DNA of 64,000 nucleotides. Source: Lunularia cruciata (Eukaryota > Streptophyta > Marchantiopsida > Lunulariales > Lunulariaceae). The DNA lies in NCBI GenBank assembly GCA_948567375.1, contig OX419757.1:27460732-27524731 (forward strand), written 5' to 3'. Below the pieces are notes generated by a model. That model did no database searches, was not told the origin of the DNA, and saw nothing but the letters and a program-made list of their open reading frames with translations. Below, piece after piece: positions 32,403 through 42,305 of the stretch. The translations under genes were made by a program, and so were the position numbers. Every line of letters starts with the position of its first letter. Within the stretch, counting starts at the first letter, position 1.

Positions 32403-34283
32403 AAGAATAATGCGCAAAGATCCCGAAAGGCAACCTCACAATTGATTGTCATGAACGGAATCCTAGAAGGTAATCAAGTGAGAGTATTAATAGATCCGGG
32501 AGCAACAGAGAGTTTCTTGTCTTGCTCTGTTGCAATAAGCTTGGGAATGGATCTAGAGAGAGATGGAAGTGAAGAAGTAGAGTTACTAAATGGGCAAACA
32601 GAGAGGATTGAATCATTACTTAGACGGGTAACCTTCTCTATAGGAGAATATCAAGAAGCAATTGAGTGGCGAGTGATACAGTTAGCCCGTTATGATGCAA
32701 TTTTAGGCATGCCATGGATGGAGCAGTATAACCTAATGGTGGATTGGAGGAAGAAAGTAGTGAGAACCCACCAATGGTCAATCATTGGGGTTAAAGAAAA
32801 ATCACATAGGCAGAAAATGCCTCTATATATTGTAGGGGCGACAACTGTCTGTAAGACCGATAGATGTTTTATGGGTCTAATAAGAGAAGTCCGGAGTGCA
32901 CAACTTGCTGGACAAATTCCTGAGAACTTGAAGGATGTGGTGGATGAGTTTCAAGATGTCTTTCCCGATGATCTACCCTCAGGATTACCACCTAAAAGAT
33001 GAGTAGATCACAAAATAGAGACACTCTCGGGGAAGACACCTCCTTGTAAGGCCCCATATCGCCTATCACCTCATGAGTTGGAGGAGTGTAAGACTCAAAT
33101 TGAGGAGATGCTACAGAAAGGGTTCATCCAACCTAGCGTATCACCATATGGGGCCCCTGTCTTGTTTGTGAAGAAGAAGGATGGTACAATGCGCATGTGC
33201 ATTGACTATCGGGGTCTCAATCAGCAAATAGTGAAGAAAAAATACCCCTTACCTCGCATGGATGACCTGTTTGATCAACTCCATGGAGCGAGATACTTCA
33301 CCAAATTGGACTTGCGGAGCGGTTACAATCAAATCCGAATTATAGAGGAGGATGTGTACAAAACTGCCTTTCGAACCAGGTATGGCCACTTTGAGTATCT
33401 TGTGATGCCTTTTGGCTTCACCAATGCACCTGCCACTTTCATGAGCCTAATGAATGACATATTTCGTCCATACTTGGATAAGTCTGTTATCGTCTTCTTG
33501 GATGATATCTTAGTATATAGTAGCACGATGACAGAACACAAACAACATCTACGAGAGGTCCTCCAGATTCTAAGACAAAATCAGTTGTACGCCAAAATCT
33601 CAAAGTGTGAGTTTGGCAAGTCTGAAGTAGACTACTTAGGGCATAGAGTAAGTGCAGGGGGCATTCAAGTATTGACAGATAAAATAGAGGTCATTCAAAA
33701 ATGGAGTGCCCCAGAAGATCAGACTCAACTTAAGAGCTTCTTGGGGTTGACGGGATTCTATCGTAGATTTGTCAAGGACTTCTCCAAGGTTGCACAGCCT
33801 TTAACGGCACTACTTGGCAAGGGGAAGAAGTGGACATGGGGAACTGCACAAGAGTTGGCCTTTCAAGAATTGAAGGCCGCCTTGCTACATGCACCAATCT
33901 TGAAGTGGTATGACCCAAAACGTCCAATCAAGTTGGCTACGGATGCATCAGGCGTAGCAATAAGAGCAGTCCTACAACAAGAGTGGCATGACGGATGGCA
34001 TCCAATTGCATATTTCTCTTGAAAGTTGTTACCGGCAGAGCACAACTACCATACCACAGAATGAGAAGAGCTGGCCATCGTTCTAGCAACCAAGCATTGG
34101 AAGCACTACCTTGGCGAGAAGGCATTTGTAGTAGAGATAGACCACAAACCTCTAGTCTACCTCGAGACGCAGAAGGATCTATCTCATCGCCAAATTTGGT
34201 GGGCAGAGAGGCGACAACGCTTCAACATGACAATCACTTATGTGGAAGGTAAGAAGCAACTTGCATATGCATTCACCCGCATG
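32403..34283 (+). pseudogene. Protease, reverse transcriptase and RNase H of the chromovirus, interrupted
   Basis: A single frame with three stops. The retropepsin carries VLIDPGATESFLS, where the usual DSG is DPG, and AILGMPW. The RT has [51 protein letters not shown] with the catalytic Asp pair, and SKCEFG. The tether region contains [16 protein letters not shown]. RNase H begins LATDASGVA and continues AEHNYHTTE, EELAIVLATKHW and DHKPLVYL. Together these turn element RNA into DNA. TGA codons at 33000, 34020 and 34062 break the frame; at the last two the family normally has Arg, as expected from CGA to TGA change. Confidence 0.95.
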
Positions 34284-34285
34284 CC

Positions 34286-35770
34286 ATGGACAACAACTTG
34301 GTGGCAGAGGTTAAGATTAACCCTGAATTCTGGCAAGAGATTCTAGATGCTACAAAAACTGATCCACAGATTGTAGAAGCGCAATCGTCCAAAGGTGTCA
34401 CCAGCACCCAAGGACTCACTTTTTGGGAGGGCCAATTGTGGATCCCAAATGTCCAAGAATTATGCACCACCATTCTAGCGGAATGTCATGATTCGGCCAT
34501 TGCAGCTCATGTCAGAGTGGACAAGACCTTGGAGGCAGTCAAGCGCCATTACTATTGGTCCAAGATGAGCAACGATGTGATGGACTATGTGCGTATCTGC
34601 CTACTTTGTCAACAGAACAAAGCTTCTAATCAAGCTCCTGCAGGGCTCCTTCAACCTCTTCCCACTCCTACCCAACGTTGGGAACAAGTGAGTATGGATC
34701 TCGTCTGTGAATTACCCAAGACCACCTCAGGGTTTGACTCCATTGTGGTCTTTGTGGACCGGCTCAGCAAAATGATTCATGTACGCCCTACCACCAAGGA
34801 GGTGACCGCTCCACAACTAGCTCAACTATACTTAGATGCAGTCTTTGCTCACCATGGCTTGTCTAGAGTACTCATCACTGATAGAGGCACCCAATTCACC
34901 AATTTGTTTTGGCGAACACTCTTTGGTTTCTTCAAAACCAAGTTGGCCATGTCTACAGCTTACCACCCACAAACAGATGGCCAAACAGAGCGGGCTAATC
35001 GCACAATTGAAGACATGTTACGCGGCTTCACCTTAGAAGAGCAAGAGAGGTGGGACACCCTACTACCGTTGGTGGAATTTGCTTACAACAATTCAGTGAA
35101 TGCCTCCACCCAAGTCACTCCGTTCTTCCTCATGTATGGTGAGCATCCCTTCACACCTTCTAGCTTGATGAAGATCCGTCCAATGACTACCAAGGTTGAT
35201 GCAGTCAACACATTTGTTTCTAGAATCCAACAAGGTGTGGAGAGCTCCAAGCACAGGTTACAGATTGCACAAAATCGACAAAAGCAGTATGCTGATGCAC
35301 ACCGTAGGCACATGGAGTTCAATGTTGGGGATCAAGTGTGGCTATCAACAACCAACCTCACATTAGTTGGATCTCGTAAGCTCAGACCTCGTTTTATTGG
35401 GCCTTTCTCGATTCTTCGTCGCATCGGCACTATGGCCTATCACCTTGAGCTACCACCACACATGAAGATCCATCTAGTGTTCCATGTCTCCCTATTACGC
35501 AGATATGCTCCCCGATCAGGCCAAGGTACTTCCACACAGGACATTCGACCTTGTCCGACAGTCATTGATGGCACAGAGGAATATGAAGTGGAGCGGATTC
35601 TCCAAAAGCGCATGCGTGGTACTCGCCATCCGCGGGTGGAATATCTAGTACAATGGAAAGGTTACCCCCTCTATGAAACAACCTGGGAACCCGCTGCCAA
35701 TTTGGCACATGCACCGTTGTTGGTGCAAGCATTTGAGCAACAATTGCACAACGAGGACGTTGCATCTTAA
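34286..35770 (+). pseudogene. Integrase with C-terminal chromodomain
   Basis: 494 open codons, in a different frame from RT, so it is separated from the upstream polyprotein by a shift near 34283. The HHCC zinc-binding residues are H68, H75, C105 and C108. The catalytic triad is D138 (SMDLV), D199 (ITDRGTQF) and E235 (DGQTERANRT), with the canonical 35 residues between the last two. GDQVWLS and LRPRFIGPF form the C-terminal DNA-binding part. A chromodomain follows at about 432-485 (EYEVERILQKR, YLVQWKGYP, TTWEPAANL). Chromodomains guide integration to particular chromatin. The domain itself looks intact. Confidence 0.95.
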
Positions 35771-35782
35771 AAGGAGGGAGGT
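35769..35782 (+). other. Polypurine tract of the gypsy element
   Basis: AAAAGGAGGGAGGT overlaps the end of the integrase frame and directly precedes the 3' LTR. Confidence 0.85.
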
Positions 35783-35783
35783 C

Positions 35784-36534
35784 AATAATACCAAGGGTTA
35801 GCCATATGATCTAGATGTGAAATTCAGTTTGGTAACATCTAGAATGATGTTATACATGATGGTCGAAATAGATCAGATAGAAGTATCACCAAAAGAGTAC
35901 TTCTACTAATAGGGCAGAAACCAAAATAGACTTGAGAACCTTAGAACCAATAGCTAGACATATGATTTAAAGGTGAGAATTGGTTTGGTAACATTTGGAA
36001 GGATGTTTCACATGATGGACTAAACAGATCAGAAAGAGGTATCACCAAAAGATGACTTCTACTAATAGAGTAGGAACCAAAATATGCCTGAAATCTTTGA
36101 AGGCAATTTCGAAGGCCTAAACGGATGAATTAGGCCTCAAAAATATGCAGGACCCCCCCCCCCAATAGAGGAAAGGCTAGCCTTTCCTCCCCCTTGCTTT
36201 GTCTCATCGAGAGCTTTCCAACAGTACTTTACTCATGTGATTCTGAGATTCCTACAGGAAGATTCCCTAAAAGATTCCCTCCGGTCAAAGCTTGTTTGAC
36301 CAACCAGATAGGACCTAGACCAGACAGGTCACCCATCCAAGTAAGTAATCCAAGGGTGGAGCTTGCTGACATATCACCTATCTGTGTCCCTAATCCTATG
36401 GTGGAGCTTCCTTGGATGAGATCCTCTTTGTCTATATAATAAAGAGAAGGTGCTCCCTTGGGGCATCGAATGTTGGAGTGTGCAATCTGTGTTTTCTCTC
36501 TTCTCTTGTCCTTGGAGTATTACACTTCGTCTCA
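35784..36534 (+). repeat. 3' LTR of the gypsy element
   Basis: About 96% identical to the 5' LTR by eye and ending in GTATTACA. Its first two bases are AA instead of the TG of the 5' LTR, so the terminal dinucleotide is mutated. Confidence 0.94.
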
Positions 36535-36539
36535 CATAT
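36535..36539 (+). other. Right target site duplication of the gypsy element
   Basis: CTTCG, identical to 29907-29911. Confidence 0.93.
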
Positions 36540-37605
36540 CTCTCCTATTACTAAGAAAATTATGCAAAATGAAACAAGTACTAATCCAATGCAAGAGATA
36601 CCTATTCTTTTCTTTCTTACTTCTCAATTGGACGCTTAATTCCCATAATGAATTACATCTGCTCTTTAAAAATCCTATAAAATGCTCATTGACTATCCTA
36701 GTTTATGCTACATATTTATTGAAATTTATTCTATCTTAAGAGCCTTGTACTTTAAATACCAGCACCAAATGGCTCACAAGAGTATAACTTGAATCGCCTA
36801 AAAGATATTGGTGGTGATCAAATGATTCATTGGCTCCACAATAGCTCAAATCACTCTAGAGTGGAGATTTCTTACGGCAAGTCATATCATGGTAAGAACC
36901 TAGCATCCTTGGGCACAAAGTAAAATTTTATTCCGATGGAACTAAACAATGCTCATAAACAAAAAGTTTCCATAGCTGAAATGTATAAAACCAAACAATT
37001 TATATAAACCCAAAGTATCCAAAGCTAAAATGTATAAAACCAAAGGAGGTGAGATGTATAACAAGAGCTTACAACTTATGACATGCATAATCACATCACC
37101 ACTTATCCATTGTTAGAATAAGACCCCTTCTTATGGAAGTAAGTTTCTCCATTGATTTTATGTCTTTGTGCTAAAGAGAATAATGTCCTATCAACTAGTC
37201 CAACACACCTAAAAAATCCTTTGACAAAAACCTTTGAAATCCTCTCTCTCTCTCCTCTCTTTGGAGCCATATCACTTCCCTAACCAAATTAGATAAAATG
37301 GTAGTGATAACTCTTGGTGTTAACTCTTTTGTAGTTGATCTCGAGTTGATACTTGACAAATTCATCTCCCTTGCAATATAGGCTCCCTTCCTGTTATGAC
37401 CAAATCTATGAGGGGCTATTGCAAGTTGAATCCAAACTGCAGTCTATTTCCTCTCTATCTTGTTCTCTTGGAGAACCTCCTGATCTTTGATGAGCTCTAA
37501 CAAAATATAAAAAGAATTCACCATTTTAATCAATTGTTTAAATGGAAATGGATCTAAATTTTGAACAATTGAGAAACGAGTTCACTATTACAACCCAACA
37601 ACAAT
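36540..37605 (+). other. Right part of the repeat split by the gypsy insertion
   Basis: Short plus-strand frame remnants (SHISPITKKIMQNETSTNPMQEI) continue the disrupted sequence; no intact gene. Confidence 0.35.
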
Positions 37606-37956
37606 CTATCTATCAAATAATTGGGAGGAGTATGCATAGTCCCACCACCTAAATAGAGCTTTCCCCACACCTTCTAAGGGATCATCTATATCCCATTCTT
37701 CCTCAATTGTATGTTCTTCCTCTTCCCAAAATCCATCATTGCCCATGTCCAACTCCATATCTAGCTCATCTTTCCACTCCATTTCTACGAGTTCACCTTG
37801 CCACTCCATTTCCTTGAATTCATCATGCCACTCTACAACTTGCAAGCACATACATCTCTCACTTTTTTTTATCAACTCTTGTTGGCTACTCATACAGAGT
37901 ATATTAATATTTGATGAATGCAAGACAAGCAATCTTATCTTATCCCAACTCTTCAC
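37606..37956 (-). pseudogene. Acidic open frame of an unnamed repeat
   Basis: 116 codons with repeated EMEW(Q/K)(G/D)EL units followed by a run of Glu (EEEEHTIEEEWDIDD). Low-complexity and surrounded by repeats. No function can be assigned; composition alone may explain it. Confidence 0.25.
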
Positions 37957-37999
37957 CCCCTAAACCCTACAGAAATCAAATCTTCTTTGTGTACAACTC

Positions 38000-38410
38000 T
38001 CTATACTCATTCTTCCTTTCTTCTTGCACTATTTTCCATCACTAAGTTTGGTTCTCCATTCTCTTTGCATGTGCAGATATCTAAACTTTTTCTCTCTACA
38101 TGTGTAATAATTTCTATCACACTATTTTCTTCTCTTCTCTTTGCATGTGTGCATATTCTTCACCCGCTATTCTCTTCTTGTTGGAATTTCACTATTCTAT
38201 TATTTCCATGTGTGAAAATATTCTCAACCCACTATTCTTTGCTTGTGTGAATCTCTATTTCCCCACATCAATTTCTCTCCCCACTATGAAAATATTCTTG
38301 ACCCAATATTCTCTTCTTGCATGAAGTTTCTCTCCCCATTATCTACTTATGAAATGTTTTTGACCCACTCTCAATCCACTATTTTCTTCTTGCATGGAAA
38401 TCTAGTACCC
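38000..38410. repeat. Diverged short tandem repeats (TATTCTCTTCTTGCATG words)
   Basis: Recurring CCCACTATTCT, TTCTCTTCTTGCATG and GTGTGAAAATATTCT words about 35-60 bp apart. Reverse-complement relatives lie at 13690-14000. Confidence 0.6.
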
Positions 38411-38714
38411 GCCAATAATTTTATATCTATAATACTCAAATAAAACACATGCATAATTATTTATGGTTTGACCTACAAAGCTAAACATACTCTTGCTGAG
38501 ATGGCAAAGCTAGACCCACTCTCATTCAAATGCCAAGCTTGACCCACTCTTGTTCAAGTTGGGAGCCTCAAATAGATATGCTTTTGATTTTTGTGTTCTT
38601 TGATTTGCACTACATTTCAATTCAAATCCATATCACTCTCACTCATCATTCATTTATCTATCAGTCCAATAATTATAGTGATTACGAGAGCACCTATAAG
38701 CAATAAAAATCTAT

Positions 38715-38990
38715 CAGTCATTAGGGAGTTTTAGAAATAACTTTACAAAGTTTCATATAATTTCTAAACTGTTTTTAAAAAGTGTGTGAAAAATCTGTAT
38801 GGGCCACTCAAAGAGCACATTTGGGTAGATTACAAAGATCCATCCAAGTTCCTTATTTTTAACAAACTCCTTTAATAGGTTGGTTCATAGGAAATGAGTG
38901 ATATGGAGTTGGCATCATAATAATAAAACATTAATTAGCATTAATTTTAATTCAATGTTGATAATAGATCATTTGATTTGAATTCTTTGT
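38715..38990 (+). repeat. Dispersed repeat shared with 23530-23890
   Basis: Same blocks in the same order as 23530-23890. It is followed at 39020-39180 by GGTGCTAGTAGGTGCC and GGTGCTTGTTGG repeats that echo 25900-26120. It may be an internally deleted relative of the element carrying Harbinger copy 2. Confidence 0.5.
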
Positions 38991-39019
38991 AAATGGTTTG
39001 AGAAAGAATACAAGGAAAG

Positions 39020-39180
39020 TGTCAAGAAGGTATTGGAAGGTGCTAGTAGGTGCCAGAAGGTACATGAGGGCAGTTTGTCTTTCATTTTAGTGAAATAGGT
39101 GATGGTTGGTGCTTGTTGGTGCTTGTTGGTACTCATTGGTGTTGGTTGGCACTGATTTTTCAAATATATTCCTGCAATGC
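39020..39180 (+). repeat. GGTGCTTGTTGG short repeats
   Basis: GGTGCTTGTTGGTGCTTGTT and variants, about ten imperfect copies of a GGTNNTNGTTGG word. Confidence 0.7.
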
Positions 39181-39219
39181 TTGTGGTAGTCCAATTTTTC
39201 ATCCATTGCACCTATTTGG

Positions 39220-39315
39220 TCTAACATTTATTTCAATATAGTACACCTAAGCATCCATAATTGGGAATTTGATATTTAGAAATGAACGCAAGTTACATTA
39301 ATTTCCCTATTATGG
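39220..39315. repeat. Dispersed repeat shared with 17876-17975
   Basis: CTAACATTTATTTCA, CATCCATAA and AAATGAACGCAA occur in the same order as at 17876. Confidence 0.6.
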
Positions 39316-39508
39316 AGGGTCCATCTATTAGCTCATTGGCAAGATACAAAGTAAACTAAAAATATTATGAAGTTTGTTATTTATCCTATGGACATACATC
39401 AAAACTATTTTGAAACCTTCTATTGTTTAGAATTACTATAAAAGTTTCCCATAAATTCACATAAAAGTTATGGCTATGGGAGACCACCCATAAATTCTCT
39501 AGGTACCT

Positions 39509-39517
39509 CCTTCTATT
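39509..39517 (+). other. Left target site duplication of the Mutator-like element
   Basis: CCTTCTATT; the right copy at 42049-42057 is CTTGCTATT, matching at 7 of 9 positions. Nine bases is the Mutator length. Confidence 0.75.
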
Positions 39518-39708
39518 GGGAATTGGGAAATTCAACTCAATATTTTAGCAAATTTACCTCACCATACAATACTAACCAATCTGATGGTTTTGTTTGAAAA
39601 GATCTAACGAGTAAGGAACAATAGTGAGTAATGGCGAGAGGTTTGGAGGCCCTATCTCCTAGTTGGGGTCTCACTGCCAGGTCAGCAAGCAGGGTTAAAG
39701 AAGAGGCC
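39518..39708 (+). repeat. Left terminal inverted repeat of the MULE
   Basis: Begins GGGAATTGGGAAATTCA and extends to about AAGAGGCC. Pairs with 41874-42048. Confidence 0.9.
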
Positions 39709-40859
39709 TCTCCTTGTAGGGCCTCCAAGGCAATACCTTGGAAGAAAAAAAAATTCTCAAAGAGTTTCTATGTTTCTTTGATGGTACTATTTTGAATTGA
39801 AAGATCTACCCTCTATTGCATCAAATTGGAAATGGTTGCTTGCTACAGTCTCATCCCAACATTGATTCTATAGCATGTTTTAGCATTGTGGCCAAGCTCA
39901 TGATAGATACCGCAATGGCTCTCACCAGGTCAATTTTGAGAAAAACAACTCTCTATCAACTCAAAGGTAGAAAGGTCCCGTCTCCTAGAATTTTACAATG
40001 TTTGTGTTGCACGGCATGTTCCAAAATTTCAACCTCTTGGTCACATCATTAAGAGATTATGCACTACAAAATCTTGCATAAGAATTTAAATAATAGCATG
40101 TTTCATCATATATTGTTGATGGAGGAGCAATATTTTGTACTTTTGTTGAATACACACCATGATCCCTGTAAAGTTTGAAATTCTTGTATTGGTTGATTGG
40201 TAGATGGTTGTTGAAGCCACCATTGCTTGTCAAAATGAAAAATCAACAAAGACACATTAGCATCCTTCTCCTTCATTTGTTTGATCTATTGTGAACAAGA
40301 TATGCCCATTGTTGACGAGAATACATTGTTGTATTGATCATCCACTAGTAGAGAAAGTGAGTTGTGGTATTGTTTGAGAGCTTCCCTCATTGCAAAGATT
40401 GATATCTTCTTCATCATGTCTTTCCACAAAGGTTCCTCTCCATGGGATAGAAGAGGTCAAATTCATTGGTAATTGTTGGCCTAATTAGAGAGCTACTAGT
40501 TGCAAGAAACTTCAAGCAACTCATAAACACCAATTAAATCTCTAGTTGACCTTTGGATCCAACATTTCAACATGGCATGTGCACCTTCCACTCAAGAAGT
40601 TGATGTATACCCAAAGTGTAGGATATGTGGAAGTCATGTGACAAAAAACTTCTCCTTGTGGCACAACAATGTCATTGCAAGATAATGGAAAATCACATTG
40701 GGAGTATTGTTGGTAATTTGATGAACATTTTTTTGATACTCTTCCTTTCTTAAAAAAGAGATAACTCCTTGCCTACATGCATGAAGCTAGTCCAAGAATC
40801 TTCAAAGTCTAATGTTGCACATTGATTGGGAAGTATGTTCTTGTTAATATGCCACACCC
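39709..40859. other. MULE interior, non-coding or decayed
   Basis: Minus-strand frame fragments continue past the recognisable transposase part but hold no clear motif. Confidence 0.45.
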
Positions 40860-41532
40860 AAAGCATGTTGATTGAACCTTTATAGCTTTCTCATTGGCCA
40901 ATTTTAATCCTCAAAAATTTTCTAGCACATGAAACAATAGAATACGGTGAAATTTTGATTTGTTGCTAAAATCCCAATTCCATGTAACAGATGTATTAAT
41001 TTGTTTCATATGTGGAATCCAAAGGCAAAATCTTGTTTGCAGGAGAATGTTTGCATGATTGCCTGATTAGATTTTAGGACAATGAATAGGTGTGCAGATT
41101 TCCACCAACATCAAGTTGAAGGTTGTGGTTAACACCACACTTAATGAGCATATCCAACAAGACCTCTATAGAAAATAGTCCATCAAGCACCTTCCGCTTT
41201 TGGGCACATTTCATGTTATAGATATCTTGCTTTGTTGTTTGACAGCTTGTGTTGGTTTCACAAAGAGTACCAAGAACTACACACAGTGCAATACAAACTC
41301 TGCTCAGTTGATGTAAAATTTGTAACTTTGCAGTAGAGAGGACTCTTGCACTTGCATATGCAGCAATGTCATCCACCGGCTTGTGATTATGATTTGTGTT
41401 GATGATCTCTATCATCCAAGTTCCATTTTCCTTGTTGCAAATGACCACCTGGAAAGGATAGAGTATGCAAACATTTTTGGCACTATGCAAGTGGATTTTT
41501 TTAGCATTCTTACCAACCTTTACACAACGCAT
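40860..41532 (-). pseudogene. MULE-type transposase relic (FAR1-like N-terminal region)
   Basis: The 152-codon minus-strand frame (41074-41532) contains PFQVVICNKENGTWMIEI, INTNHNHKPVDDIAAYASAR, TKQDIYNMKCAQKRKVLDG and DVGGNLHTYSLS. This is the zinc-binding and linker region of FAR1-like Mutator transposases, where W.V....NHNH is followed by (T)..DI.N and LDGR. After a stop, ILPLDSTYETN (41041-41000, minus) corresponds to the start of the MULE catalytic domain (usually LLDSTYKTN), with the first catalytic Asp at 41017-41019. Further stops follow. It once encoded the protein that cuts and pastes the element. FAR1/FHY3 regulators are tamed relatives, but the stops and inverted repeats show that this one is a transposon relic. 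Confidence 0.82.
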
Positions 41533-41873
41533 TGTATAGTTTTTGATTGGAGCATCTCTCTTGTTGTCTACAATATGTGTGCGTTCAATTTTTGTTGCAA
41601 AACCTCATGAATATGCATGAGTTTGTAAAGTTGCAATGTCTTCATCAAGTGGTGTAAGAACATGGAGGAGAAGCGTTAAGAGGCATGACACTAAGCAAGC
41701 AGATTATGAACAGTCCATAGTAATAAATGCAAGCAGATTATGAACAGTCCGTAGAAATAAACGCAAGCAGATTATGAGCAAACAGTGGTAACAAATGCAC
41801 AAAGGTTACAAGAAAGAAGGCAAGCAATCAAACTCCAACTCTTGTGAATTTTACTTTTGGTGCAACGCCATAA

Positions 41874-42048
41874 GGCCTCTCCTTGAACCCTGCTTGCTGA
41901 CTTGGCAGTGAGACCCAGACCCCACACCATCACTCGCTATTGTTCCTTACTCGTTAGATCTCGTAGTGTCAAACAGAACAATCAGATTGGTTAGTGTTAT
42001 ACGATGAGGTGGATTTGCCAAAAAGGTGAGGTGGGTTTACCAATTCCC
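41874..42048 (-). repeat. Right terminal inverted repeat of the MULE
   Basis: Runs from GGCCTCTCCTTGAACCC to CCAATTCCC; complementary to 39518-39708. Confidence 0.9.
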
Positions 42049-42057
42049 CTTGCTATT
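42049..42057 (+). other. Right target site duplication of the MULE
   Basis: CTTGCTATT; see 39509-39517. Confidence 0.75.
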
Positions 42058-42164
42058 CCACCAGTACTAATTTTCCATACAACCTTAACTTCTATGTATG
42101 GGATTTGTACAGGAGTTTAAAACTATATTTTGAAACCACACTCTGTCTTTCAAATTCTGATCTA

Positions 42165-42305
42165 AAAATGAGAAAAGGATGACCGCGTAGAAAAAATGAA
42201 GGATGGGAAGACTCCATCAAGCTGTATAAGGGAGAGATGAAAAAGGTAAAATGAGGCTAAGCCCCAATGGAATCTATATGTGAAATCTGCCCCATTACAC
42301 CTAAG
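42165..42305 (-). mobile_element. Detached 3' end of the LINE-like element, fragment 2
   Basis: The reverse complement contains CCATTGGGGCTTAGCCTCAT, TATACAGCTTGATGGAGTC, CCATCCTTCAT and CTACGCGGTC. The last four words are also seen in 55060-55160. Confidence 0.7.

Larger units (their letters stand above)
29912..36534 (+). mobile_element. Full-length Ty3/gypsy chromovirus, recently inserted but inactive
   Basis: The element runs LTR (29912-30654), primer-binding site, gag, protease-RT-RNase H, integrase with chromodomain, polypurine tract, LTR (35784-36534), and is flanked by the perfect 5-bp repeat CTTCG. Total 6623 bp. The order of protease, RT, RNase H, then integrase defines Ty3/gypsy, and the C-terminal chromodomain places it with the chromoviruses. 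The LTRs differ at roughly 25-30 of about 745 positions, so it is young compared with the other repeats here. Several stops and a frame change before integrase prevent a complete polyprotein, so movement would need help from another copy. Confidence 0.97.
39518..42048. mobile_element. Mutator-like DNA transposon (MULE) with long terminal inverted repeats
   Basis: The 2531-bp element is bounded by GGGAATTGG at 39518 and its complement CCAATTCCC ending at 42048. Inverted repeats of about 190 and 175 bp share ACTAACCAATCTGAT, GATCTAACGAGTAAGGAACA, GGGTCTCACTGCCA and GTCAGCAAGCAGGGTT (the last two read on the same strand of each arm). A minus-strand MULE transposase relic lies inside. A 9-bp target duplication matching at 7 of 9 positions flanks it. 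Long repeats, 9-bp duplication and transposase type all agree on the Mutator superfamily. The transposase is broken, so the copy is non-autonomous. Confidence 0.92.

Noticed and set aside
40860..41532. Domesticated FAR1/FHY3-type regulator
   Set aside because: Stops in the catalytic region and location between Mutator terminal inverted repeats show a transposon relic rather than a tamed gene.
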